Shown: piece by piece, positions 1-8,618 of the stretch
Layout of the letters: every line of letters starts with the position of its first letter
Position numbering within the stretch: the stretch's first letter is position 1
Origin: Pseudobdellovibrio sp031428275
Lineage (GTDB): Bacteria > Bdellovibrionota > Bdellovibrionia > Bdellovibrionales > Bdellovibrionaceae
Direction of reading: 5' to 3'
Length of the DNA: 64,000 nucleotides
NCBI GenBank assembly: GCA_031428275.1
Contig: JANPPC010000045.1
Location: 1 to 64,000, forward strand
Position numbers and translations under genes: made by a program
The notes under the pieces: model-generated
The model's database searches: none
What the model saw: only the letters and a program-made list of their open reading frames with translations
What the model was told of the DNA's origin: nothing

Positions 1-58
1 GGTTACAACCGACTCGCAAAGGGCGAACAATACTCAGCTTTTGGAGTTCGCAACCATT

Positions 59-388
59 TTAACTACAGACTTCGTCTGCTAAATATTTAAAATGTCTTGG
101 ATTTTGGATACACTTCCACCATCGAGTGAGTAGAACCGTAGCAGAGTCTCCACCTAAGTATTCACCTAATTTGAAAATTTGACTATTATAAGAAATCATA
201 TCTCCGGTTTTGAGATTCGATACAACTTTATTGTAATCCTGCCGTAAGAATCGATACGCATATTCTTGTATCTCGGGGTCCTGTGATCTATTCACATCGA
301 TGAACTCAATCGTACTTTGAGCGGTAGCTATTAAACAATGGAAGCAAATGAATACCAATATCAAAGAAAATTTTAAAACTTGTAACAT
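59..388 (-). CDS. Small exported protein of unknown function
   Basis: I do not recognise this 109-residue protein. The ATG at 388 gives a typical signal peptide: Lys at residue 6, a hydrophobic core over about residues 7-20, then Ala-Thr-Ala-Gln as a likely signal peptidase I site. The frame is open back to 469, but the longer start would place the hydrophobic stretch inside the protein and overlap the next ORF. The mature part is about 85 residues, mixed charged and aromatic, with two Cys near the C-terminus (WWKC and EVCS). No catalytic motif is visible. It lies on the 3' side of the tRNA-Leu gene, together with another orphan ORF. Confidence 0.5.
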   Translation of the reverse strand: MLQVLKFSLILVFICFHCLIATAQSTIEFIDVNRSQDPEIQEYAYRFLRQDYNKVVSNLKTGDMISYNSQIFKLGEYLGGDSATVLLTRWWKCIQNPRHFKYLADEVCS

Positions 389-446
389 CTTATCACGCCT
401 AACAGCTGTAAAAAAGTTATTCAGCAGATATCTATTTAAGACGGTT

Positions 447-716
447 TTAAGATTTATTATAGTCACCAAGTTTAGTTAATTTCAAAATACGCGCCAAAAC
501 CGAATCCAATTGATCGTATCGAATTGAATCATAGAAAATCGTACTTAAAGGGGTAGTTGACTCGCAATTGGGGCAATAAAAACCAAGATTTCTAAGATAG
601 TCGGAGTCAGCAACGACAAAGCTTTCTGTCTTAGGAATTACACGATTATAACCACGCCAACTCGTGAAATTACTGGGTGTGTGGGGGCGCCAAATCGAGT
701 GGCCGAACATGTGCAA
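447..716 (-). CDS. Hypothetical small ORF with one CPNC pair
   Basis: This is an 89-residue ORF that I do not recognise, starting at TTG (716) or at ATG (710). A weak AGAGG lies about 11 bases before the TTG. It contains a single CPNC pair near residue 50, which could belong to a zinc ribbon but lacks a second pair. Its 3' end runs up to the region upstream of the exported-protein gene at 59-388. No family, signal peptide or membrane segment is evident. It could be a non-coding open frame or a fragment of an older gene. Confidence 0.3.
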   Translation of the reverse strand: MHMFGHSIWRPHTPSNFTSWRGYNRVIPKTESFVVADSDYLRNLGFYCPNCESTTPLSTIFYDSIRYDQLDSVLARILKLTKLGDYNKS

Positions 717-905
717 GAGAGAGTTAACCTCTTAAGTATTCTGTTTTAGAAGGGTTAAGTAGAAGTTTTCAAAGTTATCCGTATGAAATTGACGAGCGCC
801 CAAAAAATCGAGGTCATCTTTCTTTATTCCACTTTTTTAATCCTGGGTGGTTCACTAAAGGTCTGAGCGGGTCGCTCTGCTTGCGTTTTAAATAGAACAA
901 ATGAT

Positions 906-992
906 TGGTGGCTCGGGCCGGAATCGAACCGGCACGGGGTTGCCCCCACAAGATTTTGAGTCTAGCAAGTCTACCAATTTCATCACCGAGCC
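906..992 (-). tRNA. tRNA-Leu (anticodon CAA)
   Basis: An 87-nt class II tRNA folds on the minus strand. The acceptor arms GGCTCGG and CCGAGCC pair perfectly. The discriminator A and an encoded CCA follow. The anticodon loop CTCAAAA gives anticodon CAA. A long GC-rich variable arm (GGGG/CCCC) and a T arm with loop TTCGATT are present. Two stem positions are unusual: a T-T opposition in the D stem (ATG with CTT) and another in the anticodon stem (CTAGA with TCTTG). Upstream lies a good sigma-70 type promoter. No T-rich terminator is seen downstream. Confidence 0.9.
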
Positions 993-1011
993 ACATTATT
1001 TGTTCACTACT

Positions 1012-1039
1012 TATATAGTAGGGACCGAATAGCGTTCAA
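1012..1039 (-). promoter_or_regulatory. Promoter of tRNA-Leu
   Basis: On the minus strand TTGAAC (1039-1034) is followed by a 16-base spacer and TATATA (1017-1012). This is a good match to a housekeeping sigma promoter. It ends about 20 bases before the mature 5' end of the tRNA at 992, as expected for a short leader trimmed by RNase P. Confidence 0.6.
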
Positions 1040-1228
1040 GAAAATTTTTCATGAATGTTAACTAGATTGGTCACTTTTATAGTCATTGTGTCTCCGGGTA
1101 AATTTTTCTGCCAAATGAAAATCAACCATCATATCAAGCACTTGTGATTTTTGCGGCCCAGACTTAACGCCTGGCATTACCGTTGCTATAAGCAGGATTG
1201 TTATAAAAAAATAAATGGGGGAATTCTT

Positions 1229-2380
1229 ATGAAAAACTATTCAATGCTTGTGCTGCTCGCTTTAACGATGAGTGCGACTTCTTTTGCTCACGCGCAAAAT
1301 CAAGATATCGAAGTCGATGTCGATAACGAAATCGATTCGATGTATTCGGCACAGTCACGAAAAAATCAATCGAGCTCAAACGGCCCAGTTGTAACGCAAA
1401 CGATTGTGGTTCCACAACAGGCGCAGCAAACTCAGCAAGCGGTGCAAACGCAGCCCACTACATTAATTGAAGCTTCTCCGTTAACAGATTCTCGCGCTGA
1501 TCTGATTCGTAAAAATCGCCAAGATGAAGAGATGCGCACTGAATCGCGTATCGTCGAAAAATTAGAACAGTCACGTATGGAAGACGAAAAGAAGCGTGCC
1601 AGCGTTTTATTTGGTGATAAGTTTGAAACAATGCAGTCGACTCAGCACTCAGTCGTGCAACCAGCGGCTGTGCAAGCTCCGGCTCCGGCGGTTGTTCAGC
1701 CGGTGTATATCGAAACGAAAACCCGTTACGAGCCAAAAGAAGAGCTAACTCGTGATGCTGTTCGTGAAGAAGTTCGTGCCGCTTTAAGCGATGACGAGAC
1801 GGCCGTTTCAGCTGCGGTTGAGACAAAATACTTTGCGGGTATGGCAGGAATCGGTGAGTACCCTGACGTTAATAACGTGAAAGGTAACTACACTTTAGGT
1901 GCAGCCTTCGGAACACGCTATGACTACTTTTTAGTTGAAGGTGCTTTCTTGATGTCTAACTATTCAGTTGATATGAATAATACGTTTGGTTATTTACCAG
2001 GTGGTTACCGCACGGATAACTACGAAGTGAATCAGTATCAAGGTATCATTGCCGCTAAATATCAGTTACTTGGCGGAATCGTTCGCCCGGTTCTAGGTGG
2101 TTTAATTGCTTACTCTTACAGAAACTTTACTTTAACGAATGGTTACACCAACGGATCGCAAGATACAGGTAACTCGCATGCGATCGATTTAGGTATCACA
2201 ACGGGTGTCGATTTAGAATTAAGCCCTAAGTTTTCTTTGGGAGTCGATTTAAAGTACATGTTCAATATGTCTAGCCGTGTAACTTCAAACTACGCAAACT
2301 CAGCTTACACTCGTATCGGTACGCCGATTGAGAAGCTTCAATACTACATTATGGGTATTGCTGCGCGTGTTAATTTTTAG
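1229..2380 (+). CDS. Outer-membrane beta-barrel protein with coiled N-terminal half
   Basis: A 383-residue exported protein. The ATG at 1229 is preceded by GGGGGA seven bases upstream, and it puts a clean signal peptide at residues 1-22, cleaved before QNQD. Residues 25-80 are Gln-rich and probably disordered; residues 95-140 are charged and helical; 140-190 are Ala/Pro/Val-rich, then a short acidic helix. From about residue 195 the chain alternates aromatic and polar residues in strands typical of a small barrel, and it ends in VNF, the terminal aromatic signature of outer-membrane proteins. A strong terminator follows about 80 bases downstream, so it is probably a single-gene unit. Ligand and function are unknown. 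Confidence 0.8.
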   Translation: MKNYSMLVLLALTMSATSFAHAQNQDIEVDVDNEIDSMYSAQSRKNQSSSNGPVVTQTIVVPQQAQQTQQAVQTQPTTLIEASPLTDSRADLIRKNRQDEEMRTESRIVEKLEQSRMEDEKKRASVLFGDKFETMQSTQHSVVQPAAVQAPAPAVVQPVYIETKTRYEPKEELTRDAVREEVRAALSDDETAVSAAVETKYFAGMAGIGEYPDVNNVKGNYTLGAAFGTRYDYFLVEGAFLMSNYSVDMNNTFGYLPGGYRTDNYEVNQYQGIIAAKYQLLGGIVRPVLGGLIAYSYRNFTLTNGYTNGSQDTGNSHAIDLGITTGVDLELSPKFSLGVDLKYMFNMSSRVTSNYANSAYTRIGTPIEKLQYYIMGIAARVNF

Positions 2381-2460
2381 TTTCGGACTGTGGTTTAGTT
2401 AGTGGCTTTTCTTTAGCCCATTTAGATTGGCCGTTAGCTTAAGCTTTAAGAATTTAGAAA

Positions 2461-2490
2461 GTCCTTCTGGAAAACAGAAGGACTTTTTTT
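2461..2490 (+). terminator. Intrinsic terminator
   Basis: A 9-bp perfect stem, GTCCTTCTG with CAGAAGGAC, closes a GAAAA loop and is followed by seven T residues. It ends the outer-membrane protein transcript and separates it from the next gene. Confidence 0.93.
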
Positions 2491-2496
2491 ATTTTG

Positions 2497-2505
2497 TGGT
2501 ATAGC
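2497..2505 (+). promoter_or_regulatory. Possible extended -10 promoter for the exported-protein gene
   Basis: TGG immediately followed by TATAGC lies 9 bases before the ATG at 2515, which has no Shine-Dalgarno sequence. If used, the transcript would begin only a few bases before the start codon. No good -35 hexamer is seen. Confidence 0.3.
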
Positions 2506-2514
2506 GTCTGTAAT

Positions 2515-3051
2515 ATGAAGCATCTTATTTTTACAAGTTTCGTTCTTTTAACAAGTCTCTGGCGTTCGAATTTAAGCTTCGCGCAAGTCGCAGAGCCTCA
2601 GCCAAATACGATTGTAACGAATCAAGTTTTGTTTTCTGAAAGCGATCAATCATGGACGTCGCGTGATTTACGTTTGTATGAGTCCGTGATGAGTCAGGTC
2701 TTGCAAAAAAAGAATATCAGCCTGTGGTCTGAAGGGCGAAACGAAGACTTTTTGCTTTCGCGTTTAAGTTTTCGCGAAGCTGTAGCGTTTGGGCTGCAGG
2801 CGTCGACGACCACTTTGACTGAGGTCGAAAGAAAGCAGATTCCTGAATTTACGCAAAAAGAAATCGAAGATGAAGTCAACAGAATGGCCTTGGTATTAAT
2901 GTTTGTTGATTTAAAGCAGAATCAACTCAAGCAAAAAGATCGGTTTCTGAATTGGTTTAGTCATTTAAAACGTAAATACCAAGTGCGCATCAAGTCTGCC
3001 GAGGCGAACGATATTAAACTGGCTACTCCAATTCCGGCGCCCATTAAGTGA
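2515..3051 (+). CDS. Exported protein of unknown function
   Basis: A 178-residue protein that I cannot assign. The ATG at 2515 gives a signal peptide (Lys-His, a hydrophobic core, SFAQ near residue 23). The mature part is helical and charged, with an Asp/Ser/Arg-rich segment after about residue 35, and it ends in Pro-rich KLATPIPAPIK. The pattern, a secreted helical chain opening with a segment like the N-terminus of SurA-type folding helpers, is suggestive only; no peptidyl-prolyl isomerase domain is present. No Shine-Dalgarno is visible. Its stop overlaps the start of the acetyltransferase gene by four bases (GTGA), so the two are translationally coupled. Confidence 0.65.
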   Translation: MKHLIFTSFVLLTSLWRSNLSFAQVAEPQPNTIVTNQVLFSESDQSWTSRDLRLYESVMSQVLQKKNISLWSEGRNEDFLLSRLSFREAVAFGLQASTTTLTEVERKQIPEFTQKEIEDEVNRMALVLMFVDLKQNQLKQKDRFLNWFSHLKRKYQVRIKSAEANDIKLATPIPAPIK

Positions 3052-3524
3052 TTCGCTTTGCTAATGAAACTGATTTCGAAAATCTAGCGCAAGTTTATCA
3101 AAAAATTGCGGTCGCCGAAAAAGTGCCTGCGGTTTTTAATTGGAATTTTGAGAACGCTTTGACCGAACTGAGGTTAGCAAAGACTCTTGTTTACGAACTT
3201 TCGGAGCAACCCGTTAGTTTTATCAGCTACCGAGAGTTAGTAGATGCGCTCGAGATCACCGCCCTCGGAACCGCACCTAATTTTCGCAGGTGCGGCTATT
3301 TAGAAGCACTTCTGGCGAAGTTAAGCGCTATTGCCGCACAGCAAGATAAGCCGATATGGCTAGAGGTTCACGAGCTTAATAGGGCCGCCTTAGCCCTTTA
3401 TCAGAAGTGGGGATTCGTTTTAGTGCAGAATCGCAAAAAATATTACCCCGACGGCGCTTCTGCTTTGGTGATGACCCGCGAGAAGGTCCCGAGTCAAAGC
3501 ATATGTAAGTTGCCACTCGGATAA
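3048..3524 (+). CDS. GNAT N-acetyltransferase, RimI-like
   Basis: A 158-residue protein starting at GTG inside the stop codon of the previous gene. The GNAT fold is recognisable: strand beta-4 ITALGTAPNFRRCGYL carries the acetyl-CoA pyrophosphate loop (R-R-C-G-Y/L in place of Q/R-x-x-G-x-G/A), and WLEVHELNRAALALY followed by QKWGF matches the signature of RimI-type enzymes (LEV..N..A..LY...GF). RimI acetylates the N-terminal alanine of ribosomal protein S18, which would fit the neighbouring translation operon. The substrate cannot be fixed from sequence, since many GNAT enzymes share this pattern. It is followed by a terminator. Confidence 0.8.
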   Translation: MIRFANETDFENLAQVYQKIAVAEKVPAVFNWNFENALTELRLAKTLVYELSEQPVSFISYRELVDALEITALGTAPNFRRCGYLEALLAKLSAIAAQQDKPIWLEVHELNRAALALYQKWGFVLVQNRKKYYPDGASALVMTREKVPSQSICKLPLG

Positions 3525-3547
3525 TACTTTGGTAGGCTTCGAATCAG

Positions 3548-3573
3548 TTGGGCCAAAAGCCCAATTTTTTTTT
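3548..3573 (+). terminator. Intrinsic terminator before rimP
   Basis: TTGGGC and GCCCAA form a 6-bp stem around CAAAA, followed directly by nine T residues. It should end the acetyltransferase transcript and isolate the rimP operon. Confidence 0.88.
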
Positions 3574-3647
3574 GTTCAAGCAAAACAAAGATATATTTAT
3601 ATAGGCCAAATAAAAACGGCCACAAATGATTTAAAAAGGACTTGTAT

Positions 3648-4166
3648 TTGGAGCCTTGGCTAGAAAAAATTGAGAAAATCGCGCAAGAAGTTGCTGAGCG
3701 CGAAGGTTGTGTTCTGTACGATATCGAACATGTGGGCGCCGGCAAAGGCCGCATTATCCGTGTATACATTGATAAAGATGAAGGCGTAGGGATTGAAGAT
3801 TGCTCGAATGTTTCGAAGGGTCTGAACCTTATGTTAGACGTCGAAGATATCGTACCCGGTTCGATGTACAATTTAGAGGTTTCAACCCCTGGGTTGGATC
3901 GTAATCTAAAAAAGACTTGGCACTTCGAAAAAGTCATCGGCAAAAAAATCTACGTTAAATTAGCAAAATCTTTAGGCTCGATGGGTTTAACCGAAGACAA
4001 AGGCATGATTTCGATGAAGCAATTCGACGAAATTTTAGCTGGAGTTGAGTCAGATAGTTTAGTTTTTGATTTGCGCGGCGAAAAAATTAAAATTCCGACG
4101 TCGCAAATCGAAAAAGCAAAAGTAGTATTTGAAGTTAAAAGTAACGCGAAACCGAAAAAGAAGTAG
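3648..4166 (+). CDS. rimP: Ribosome maturation factor RimP
   Basis: RimP is needed for assembly of the 30S subunit. The 172-residue chain has the family's N-terminal alpha/beta domain (LYDIEHVGAGKGRIIRVYID, then DEGVGIEDCSNVSKGL) and the signature VSTPGLDR near residue 85, followed by the small SH3-like C-terminal barrel (GKKIYVKL). An in-frame TTG exists at 3642, but AAAGGA ends at 3640, too close for it; the TTG at 3648 gives a 7-base spacing and is preferred. It is first in the operon, ahead of nusA, the usual arrangement. The AT-rich stretch at 3572-3603 upstream may hold the promoter, although the -35/-10 spacing is not convincing. Confidence 0.95.
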   Translation: MEPWLEKIEKIAQEVAEREGCVLYDIEHVGAGKGRIIRVYIDKDEGVGIEDCSNVSKGLNLMLDVEDIVPGSMYNLEVSTPGLDRNLKKTWHFEKVIGKKIYVKLAKSLGSMGLTEDKGMISMKQFDEILAGVESDSLVFDLRGEKIKIPTSQIEKAKVVFEVKSNAKPKKK

Positions 4167-4199
4167 CTGTAAGCCTTACGGCACAGTGATGGGAGATTT

Positions 4200-5585
4200 A
4201 TGGCTGACAATTTATTTACAGATTTAGCAAAAGTGATCGATCAAGTTGGTAAAGATAAAGGCATCGACAAAGAAGTAATCATCGACGCCGTTAAGCAAGC
4301 CATGTTGGTGGCTGCCCGTAAAAAATACGGTACATACCGCGAAATCGAAGCGCAGTACAACGAAGAGACTGGTGAAGTTGAATTATATGAGTTCAAAGAA
4401 GTTGTTGAACGCGAAAAATTTATCGATGAAGAAGTTGAAATCCCCCTAGATGAAGCTTTAAAGCTGGATCCAGGAGCGCAATTAGATGATTCAATCGGTA
4501 TTAAACTTCAATCAAACGATTTAGGACGTATTGCGGCTCAAACCGCAAAACAAATTATTCTACAAAAAGTTCGCGATGCAGAACGCGAAATTATTTTTTC
4601 TGAGTTCGAGCAGCGTAAAGGTGAAATTGCATCGGGTATCGCCCGTCGCGTAGAAAAAGGCGCCATTGTTGTCGATCTTGGAAGAACCGAAGCACACATT
4701 CCACCGCGTGAACAAATTCCTGGCGAGATGTACAAGCCAGGTGATCGCATTCAGGGTTATTTATCCGAAGTTCGTCAAACAACGCGCGGTCCGCAAATTA
4801 TCATGTCACGCGCAGATGAGCGCTACTTAGTAAAATTATTTGAAATGGAAGTTCCAGAAATTTACGACGGTATTGTTGAGATTATGGCAGCAGCTCGTGA
4901 ACCAGGACAGCGAGCAAAAATCGCGGTTCGTTCTAAAGACAACTCGGTTGACCCAGTCGGAGCCTGCGTTGGTATGAAAGGCTCTCGAGTTCAAAATATC
5001 GTTCAAGAATTAAAAGGCGAAAAAATCGATATTGTTATGTGGGACGAAGATATCACTCGCTTTGCATGTAATGCGTTGGCTCCGGCTGAAATCTCTAAAG
5101 TGTTCTTAGATGAAGAGAATAAAGAGATGGAAATCGTGGTACCTGATACGCAATTAAGTTTAGCGATCGGTAAGCGCGGTCAAAACGTTCGTTTAGCAGC
5201 CAAGTTAACTACTTGGAAACTAGACATCATTTCATTAACTTCGGCATCGGCTCGTACCGCTGAGTCGATTTTTAATTTAATGTTAATTCCTGGAATGAAC
5301 GAGACGATGGCACAAAATATATTTCAATCGGGTTTTGGTTCATTTCAATCTTTAGCGACTGCCAAGGTTGAAGATGTGATGACAATTCCGGGATATGACG
5401 ATCCAGATAAAGCGGCGAAGTTAATTGCTGATACAACTGATTTAATTAAAAAGTATAAAGAACAAGGCATTCCAGTACCTTCTTCTCCGGTAGCGGCTCC
5501 AATGGAAAAACCAACGACCGCTAAGCAACGTGCGGAAGAACAACTGAAAGCTGAGCTTTCGAAATTAGGACAAGAGTCTACTTAG
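4200..5585 (+). CDS. nusA: Transcription termination/antitermination factor NusA
   Basis: NusA binds RNA polymerase and nascent RNA and modulates pausing, termination and antitermination. The 461-residue chain shows the N-terminal polymerase-binding domain (1-125), an S1 domain (about 135-200, GAIVVDLGRTEAHIP), two KH domains (GACVGMKGSRVQNI and LAIGKRGQNVRLA), and one C-terminal helix-hairpin-helix segment (LMLIPGMNETMA, then MTIPGYDD). E. coli NusA (495 aa) has two C-terminal acidic repeats; here there is only one plus a charged tail. The start ATG follows GGGAG by four bases. It lies between rimP and infB as in most bacteria. Confidence 0.97.
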   Translation: MADNLFTDLAKVIDQVGKDKGIDKEVIIDAVKQAMLVAARKKYGTYREIEAQYNEETGEVELYEFKEVVEREKFIDEEVEIPLDEALKLDPGAQLDDSIGIKLQSNDLGRIAAQTAKQIILQKVRDAEREIIFSEFEQRKGEIASGIARRVEKGAIVVDLGRTEAHIPPREQIPGEMYKPGDRIQGYLSEVRQTTRGPQIIMSRADERYLVKLFEMEVPEIYDGIVEIMAAAREPGQRAKIAVRSKDNSVDPVGACVGMKGSRVQNIVQELKGEKIDIVMWDEDITRFACNALAPAEISKVFLDEENKEMEIVVPDTQLSLAIGKRGQNVRLAAKLTTWKLDIISLTSASARTAESIFNLMLIPGMNETMAQNIFQSGFGSFQSLATAKVEDVMTIPGYDDPDKAAKLIADTTDLIKKYKEQGIPVPSSPVAAPMEKPTTAKQRAEEQLKAELSKLGQEST

Positions 5586-5616
5586 TTAGACCCTTGGATA
5601 AAAGGATAATATAACA

Positions 5617-8583
5617 GTGAGTAATCCAAAAGTTTTTGAATTTGCTAAAGAAATTGGAATGACCCCGCTAGCTTTGATGGACAAAATTAAAGAGTGGCAT
5701 CTTCCAGTAAAAAATCATATGGCAGAGTTAGAGCCCGAAGTTCTAGATCAGTTGAAAGTAAAATTGTCGGGCCCTGCTAAATCAGCAGATGATAAACCAA
5801 AAAAGGCTGCTGTTAAAAAAACGGTCGCCCCTAAAAAAGAAACTTCTACAGTCGCTGCGCCAGCCGTTAAAAAAGTGATTGCTAAGACGGCACCCAAGGC
5901 AACTCCTGCAGCTCTTGCTGCGGCTGCAGCTGCTGAAGCCGCAGCTGCTTCGGCGGCAAAGTCTTCGGTCATTCGTCGTAAAACGAAAGAAGTTGAACCC
6001 ATCGTCGAAGAAACGAAAGCTAAAATAATCTCTGTACCGGCACCTCACGCTGTTGAAATCGAAGTGGCTCCGGTAGTTGAGTCTTCTGTGGCTAAGCCCG
6101 CGGTTCAGCCCGTTGTTGCCCAGGCGGCGCCCGTATCGGCCGCCGTCCCAACTTCGCCGACCTCTACGACGGCCGTATCAACTGAAATGACGACAGATAA
6201 AGTTGCAGTCGCTGCTGTTGCTCCGAACGTAGCTTCGGTTGTTGCTACTGCGCCAGTACCCACGGGTCCGGCCATTTCTCGCAAAAAAGAAGTATCTATC
6301 GGCGATAGTGGCGTTTCGAGTTCGGCAACTGTAGCAATGCCTCGACGTAATATTATTGGACGTATGGATTTAAGCCGCGTTCAGGCTCCTCCGGGATCTG
6401 GTTACCAAGGTAACCGTCCGATGTCTCCGCGCCCTGTGGGCAGTGCCCCAGGAATGGGATCAAACACGGGCGGCGGTTTTAATAATCGTCCACCGGGCGG
6501 TGGTATGGCTGGAAATCGTACGGCTGGTCGTAATATACGGACTGGTTTCGTCGCACAAATGCCAGACACTCCTCCTCCAGCGCCGATGAATGAATTTGAT
6601 GCTCGTCGTGAATTAGACAAGCGTAAAAAAACTTTTGGTGGCCCGACGCCGCCTCCTTCGGGAACCTTAACCGCTAAAGAAAAAGAAGCATCGGCTATTT
6701 TACAAAGCTTTAATGCCGTAGAATTCCGTAAGCGTGAAATGGTTTTTCAGCCCAAGAAAAAAACGGGTATGTTAAACCGTATCGCGATGAAAACTCAGCT
6801 GACAACGCCGAAGGCTTCCAAGCGTTTATTAAAAGTAAATGGCAAAATGAAAGTTGGCGATGTTGCGAATGAAATGGGTTTGAAAGCGACTCAATTAGTA
6901 AAGGCATTAATGACCCAAGGGGTGATGTCGAATATCAACGCTGAACTCGATTTTGATACGATCGCATTGATCATTCCAGAATTTGGTTGGGAAGCTCAAA
7001 ACGTTTTCGAAACGGCGACGGATATCGTAACGAAAATGGCTTTCGGCGAAATGGATGCCGAAAAAATTATTCGTCCACCAGTTGTTACGGTCATGGGCCA
7101 CGTCGATCACGGTAAAACATCTTTATTAGATGCTATCCGTAATGCAGATGTTGCTTCGGGCGAAGCTGGCGGTATAACTCAACACATTGGCGCGTATTCG
7201 GTTAAAACAGAAGACGGGTCATTGGTGACGTTCTTAGATACTCCGGGCCACGAGGCTTTCACGGCGATGCGCGCACGTGGTGCCAACGCAACTGATATTG
7301 CGATAATCGTAGTGGCAGCAGACGATGGCTTAATGCCACAAACGGCGGAAGCGATTAATCACGCTAAAGCGGCCGGCGTACCGATGATTATTGCGGTTAA
7401 TAAAATGGATAAGCCAGGTGCAAATCCAGATCGTATTAAGCAACAGTTAACAGAATTTGAAATCGTTCCCGAAGAGTGGGGCGGCAATACAATTTTCTGT
7501 GAAGTATCGGCGTTAAAGCGTACGGGTATTAAAGAACTTTTAGAAAATATTAAATTACTTGCTGAAGTTGCAGAACTAAAAGCAAATCCAGGTCGTTCTG
7601 GAACTGGTATCGTGGTCGAAGCTAAGCTTGAAAAAGGCCGTGGCCCGGTTGCAACGATTTTAGTTAAAGACGGTACAGTTCGTATTGGCCAATACATCGT
7701 AGCGGGTTCAATGAAGGGTCGCGTGAAGTCATTAACGAATGACAAGGGCGAGCGCATTGATACGGTTACTCCGGGTTTACCGGCCGAAGTATTAGGTCTT
7801 GAAGGTGTACCATCTGCAGGCGATCGCTTCGACGTCGTTGTCGATGAGAAAACGGCTGAAGAAGTTGTAGCCAACCGCAAAGCGGCAACATTGGCCGGTC
7901 AGACAAATAATAAAATTTCGATGGAAGAAATGTTTGCGAAAGTAACCAGAGGCGATGTTAAAGATTTTAACATTGTACTGAAGGCTGACGTAGACGGTTC
8001 TCTAGAGGCGATTAAGGGAATGTTAAATAAGTTAACTTCAGTCGAAGTTAAAAATAAAATCATTCACGCGGCCGTCGGTGGCGTGAACGAGAACGACGTT
8101 CTTTTAGCACATACTTCTAAGGGTATCGTCATCGCGTTTAACGTGCGACCTGATAATAATGCCGCAGCAAAAGCGAAGCAAATCGGCGTCGACATTCGCA
8201 GTTACTCAATCGTTTACGAAATGGTCGATGATGTTCGTAAAGCGATGACAGGTTTACTTGCTCCGCAGGTCATTGAAAAAGTGATGGGTACGGCTGAAGT
8301 TCGTAATATCTTTACTGTTCCTAAAATGGGAACGATTGCAGGTTGTTCGGTTAAGAGCGGAAAAATTCAACGCACGAATATGCTGCGTTTGGTTCGTGAC
8401 GGCAAAGTCGTTTACGAAGGAAAAGTTTCTTCACTTAAGCGCTTCAAAGAAGACGTTAAAGATGTTTCAGAGGGATTCGAATGCGGTATCGGCATTGAAA
8501 ATTTCAATGACCTTAAAGTTGGCGATGTAATTGAAGCCTTCGCGAAGGAAGAAATTGCTCGCGAAATGACCGCGATTAAATAG
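5617..8583 (+). CDS. infB: Translation initiation factor IF-2
   Basis: IF-2 is the GTPase that places initiator tRNA on the 30S subunit and promotes subunit joining. The 988-residue chain starts with an IF2_N domain (residues 3-50). A long linker of about 330 residues follows, rich in Ala, Val, Pro and Lys and then Gly/Pro/Arg. A second IF2_N-like domain lies near 405-465. The G domain carries GHVDHGKT (about 494-501), GITQHIGAY, DTPGHEAF, NKMDKP and SALK. Domains II, III and C2 (initiator tRNA binding) complete the protein. The GTG start is supported by AAAGGA about 10 bases upstream. Length is at the upper end of the family because of the linker. Confidence 0.97.
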   Translation: MSNPKVFEFAKEIGMTPLALMDKIKEWHLPVKNHMAELEPEVLDQLKVKLSGPAKSADDKPKKAAVKKTVAPKKETSTVAAPAVKKVIAKTAPKATPAALAAAAAAEAAAASAAKSSVIRRKTKEVEPIVEETKAKIISVPAPHAVEIEVAPVVESSVAKPAVQPVVAQAAPVSAAVPTSPTSTTAVSTEMTTDKVAVAAVAPNVASVVATAPVPTGPAISRKKEVSIGDSGVSSSATVAMPRRNIIGRMDLSRVQAPPGSGYQGNRPMSPRPVGSAPGMGSNTGGGFNNRPPGGGMAGNRTAGRNIRTGFVAQMPDTPPPAPMNEFDARRELDKRKKTFGGPTPPPSGTLTAKEKEASAILQSFNAVEFRKREMVFQPKKKTGMLNRIAMKTQLTTPKASKRLLKVNGKMKVGDVANEMGLKATQLVKALMTQGVMSNINAELDFDTIALIIPEFGWEAQNVFETATDIVTKMAFGEMDAEKIIRPPVVTVMGHVDHGKTSLLDAIRNADVASGEAGGITQHIGAYSVKTEDGSLVTFLDTPGHEAFTAMRARGANATDIAIIVVAADDGLMPQTAEAINHAKAAGVPMIIAVNKMDKPGANPDRIKQQLTEFEIVPEEWGGNTIFCEVSALKRTGIKELLENIKLLAEVAELKANPGRSGTGIVVEAKLEKGRGPVATILVKDGTVRIGQYIVAGSMKGRVKSLTNDKGERIDTVTPGLPAEVLGLEGVPSAGDRFDVVVDEKTAEEVVANRKAATLAGQTNNKISMEEMFAKVTRGDVKDFNIVLKADVDGSLEAIKGMLNKLTSVEVKNKIIHAAVGGVNENDVLLAHTSKGIVIAFNVRPDNNAAAKAKQIGVDIRSYSIVYEMVDDVRKAMTGLLAPQVIEKVMGTAEVRNIFTVPKMGTIAGCSVKSGKIQRTNMLRLVRDGKVVYEGKVSSLKRFKEDVKDVSEGFECGIGIENFNDLKVGDVIEAFAKEEIAREMTAIK

Positions 8584-8618
8584 TCGAGTTTCTGAAAAGA
8601 TTTTAGGGAGCCTTTGAA

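Noticed and set aside
865..877. GAGCG-GGT-CGCTC stem as a tRNA terminator
   Set aside because: Only 5 bp with a 3-base loop and no T-run on either strand.
814..996. 60-codon frame across the tRNA
   Set aside because: It includes the whole tRNA-Leu gene; the reading is an artefact.
3572..3603. TTGTTC with TATATT or TATATA as the rimP promoter
   Set aside because: Spacers are 14 or 20 bases; neither suits a standard promoter, so it is only mentioned with rimP.
3494..3943. 149-codon minus-strand frame
   Set aside because: Crosses a terminator and the start of rimP; Ser/Pro-rich shadow translation.
7359..7880. 173-codon open frame on the minus strand
   Set aside because: Antisense to the G domain and domain II of infB, which are conserved; no signs of coding.
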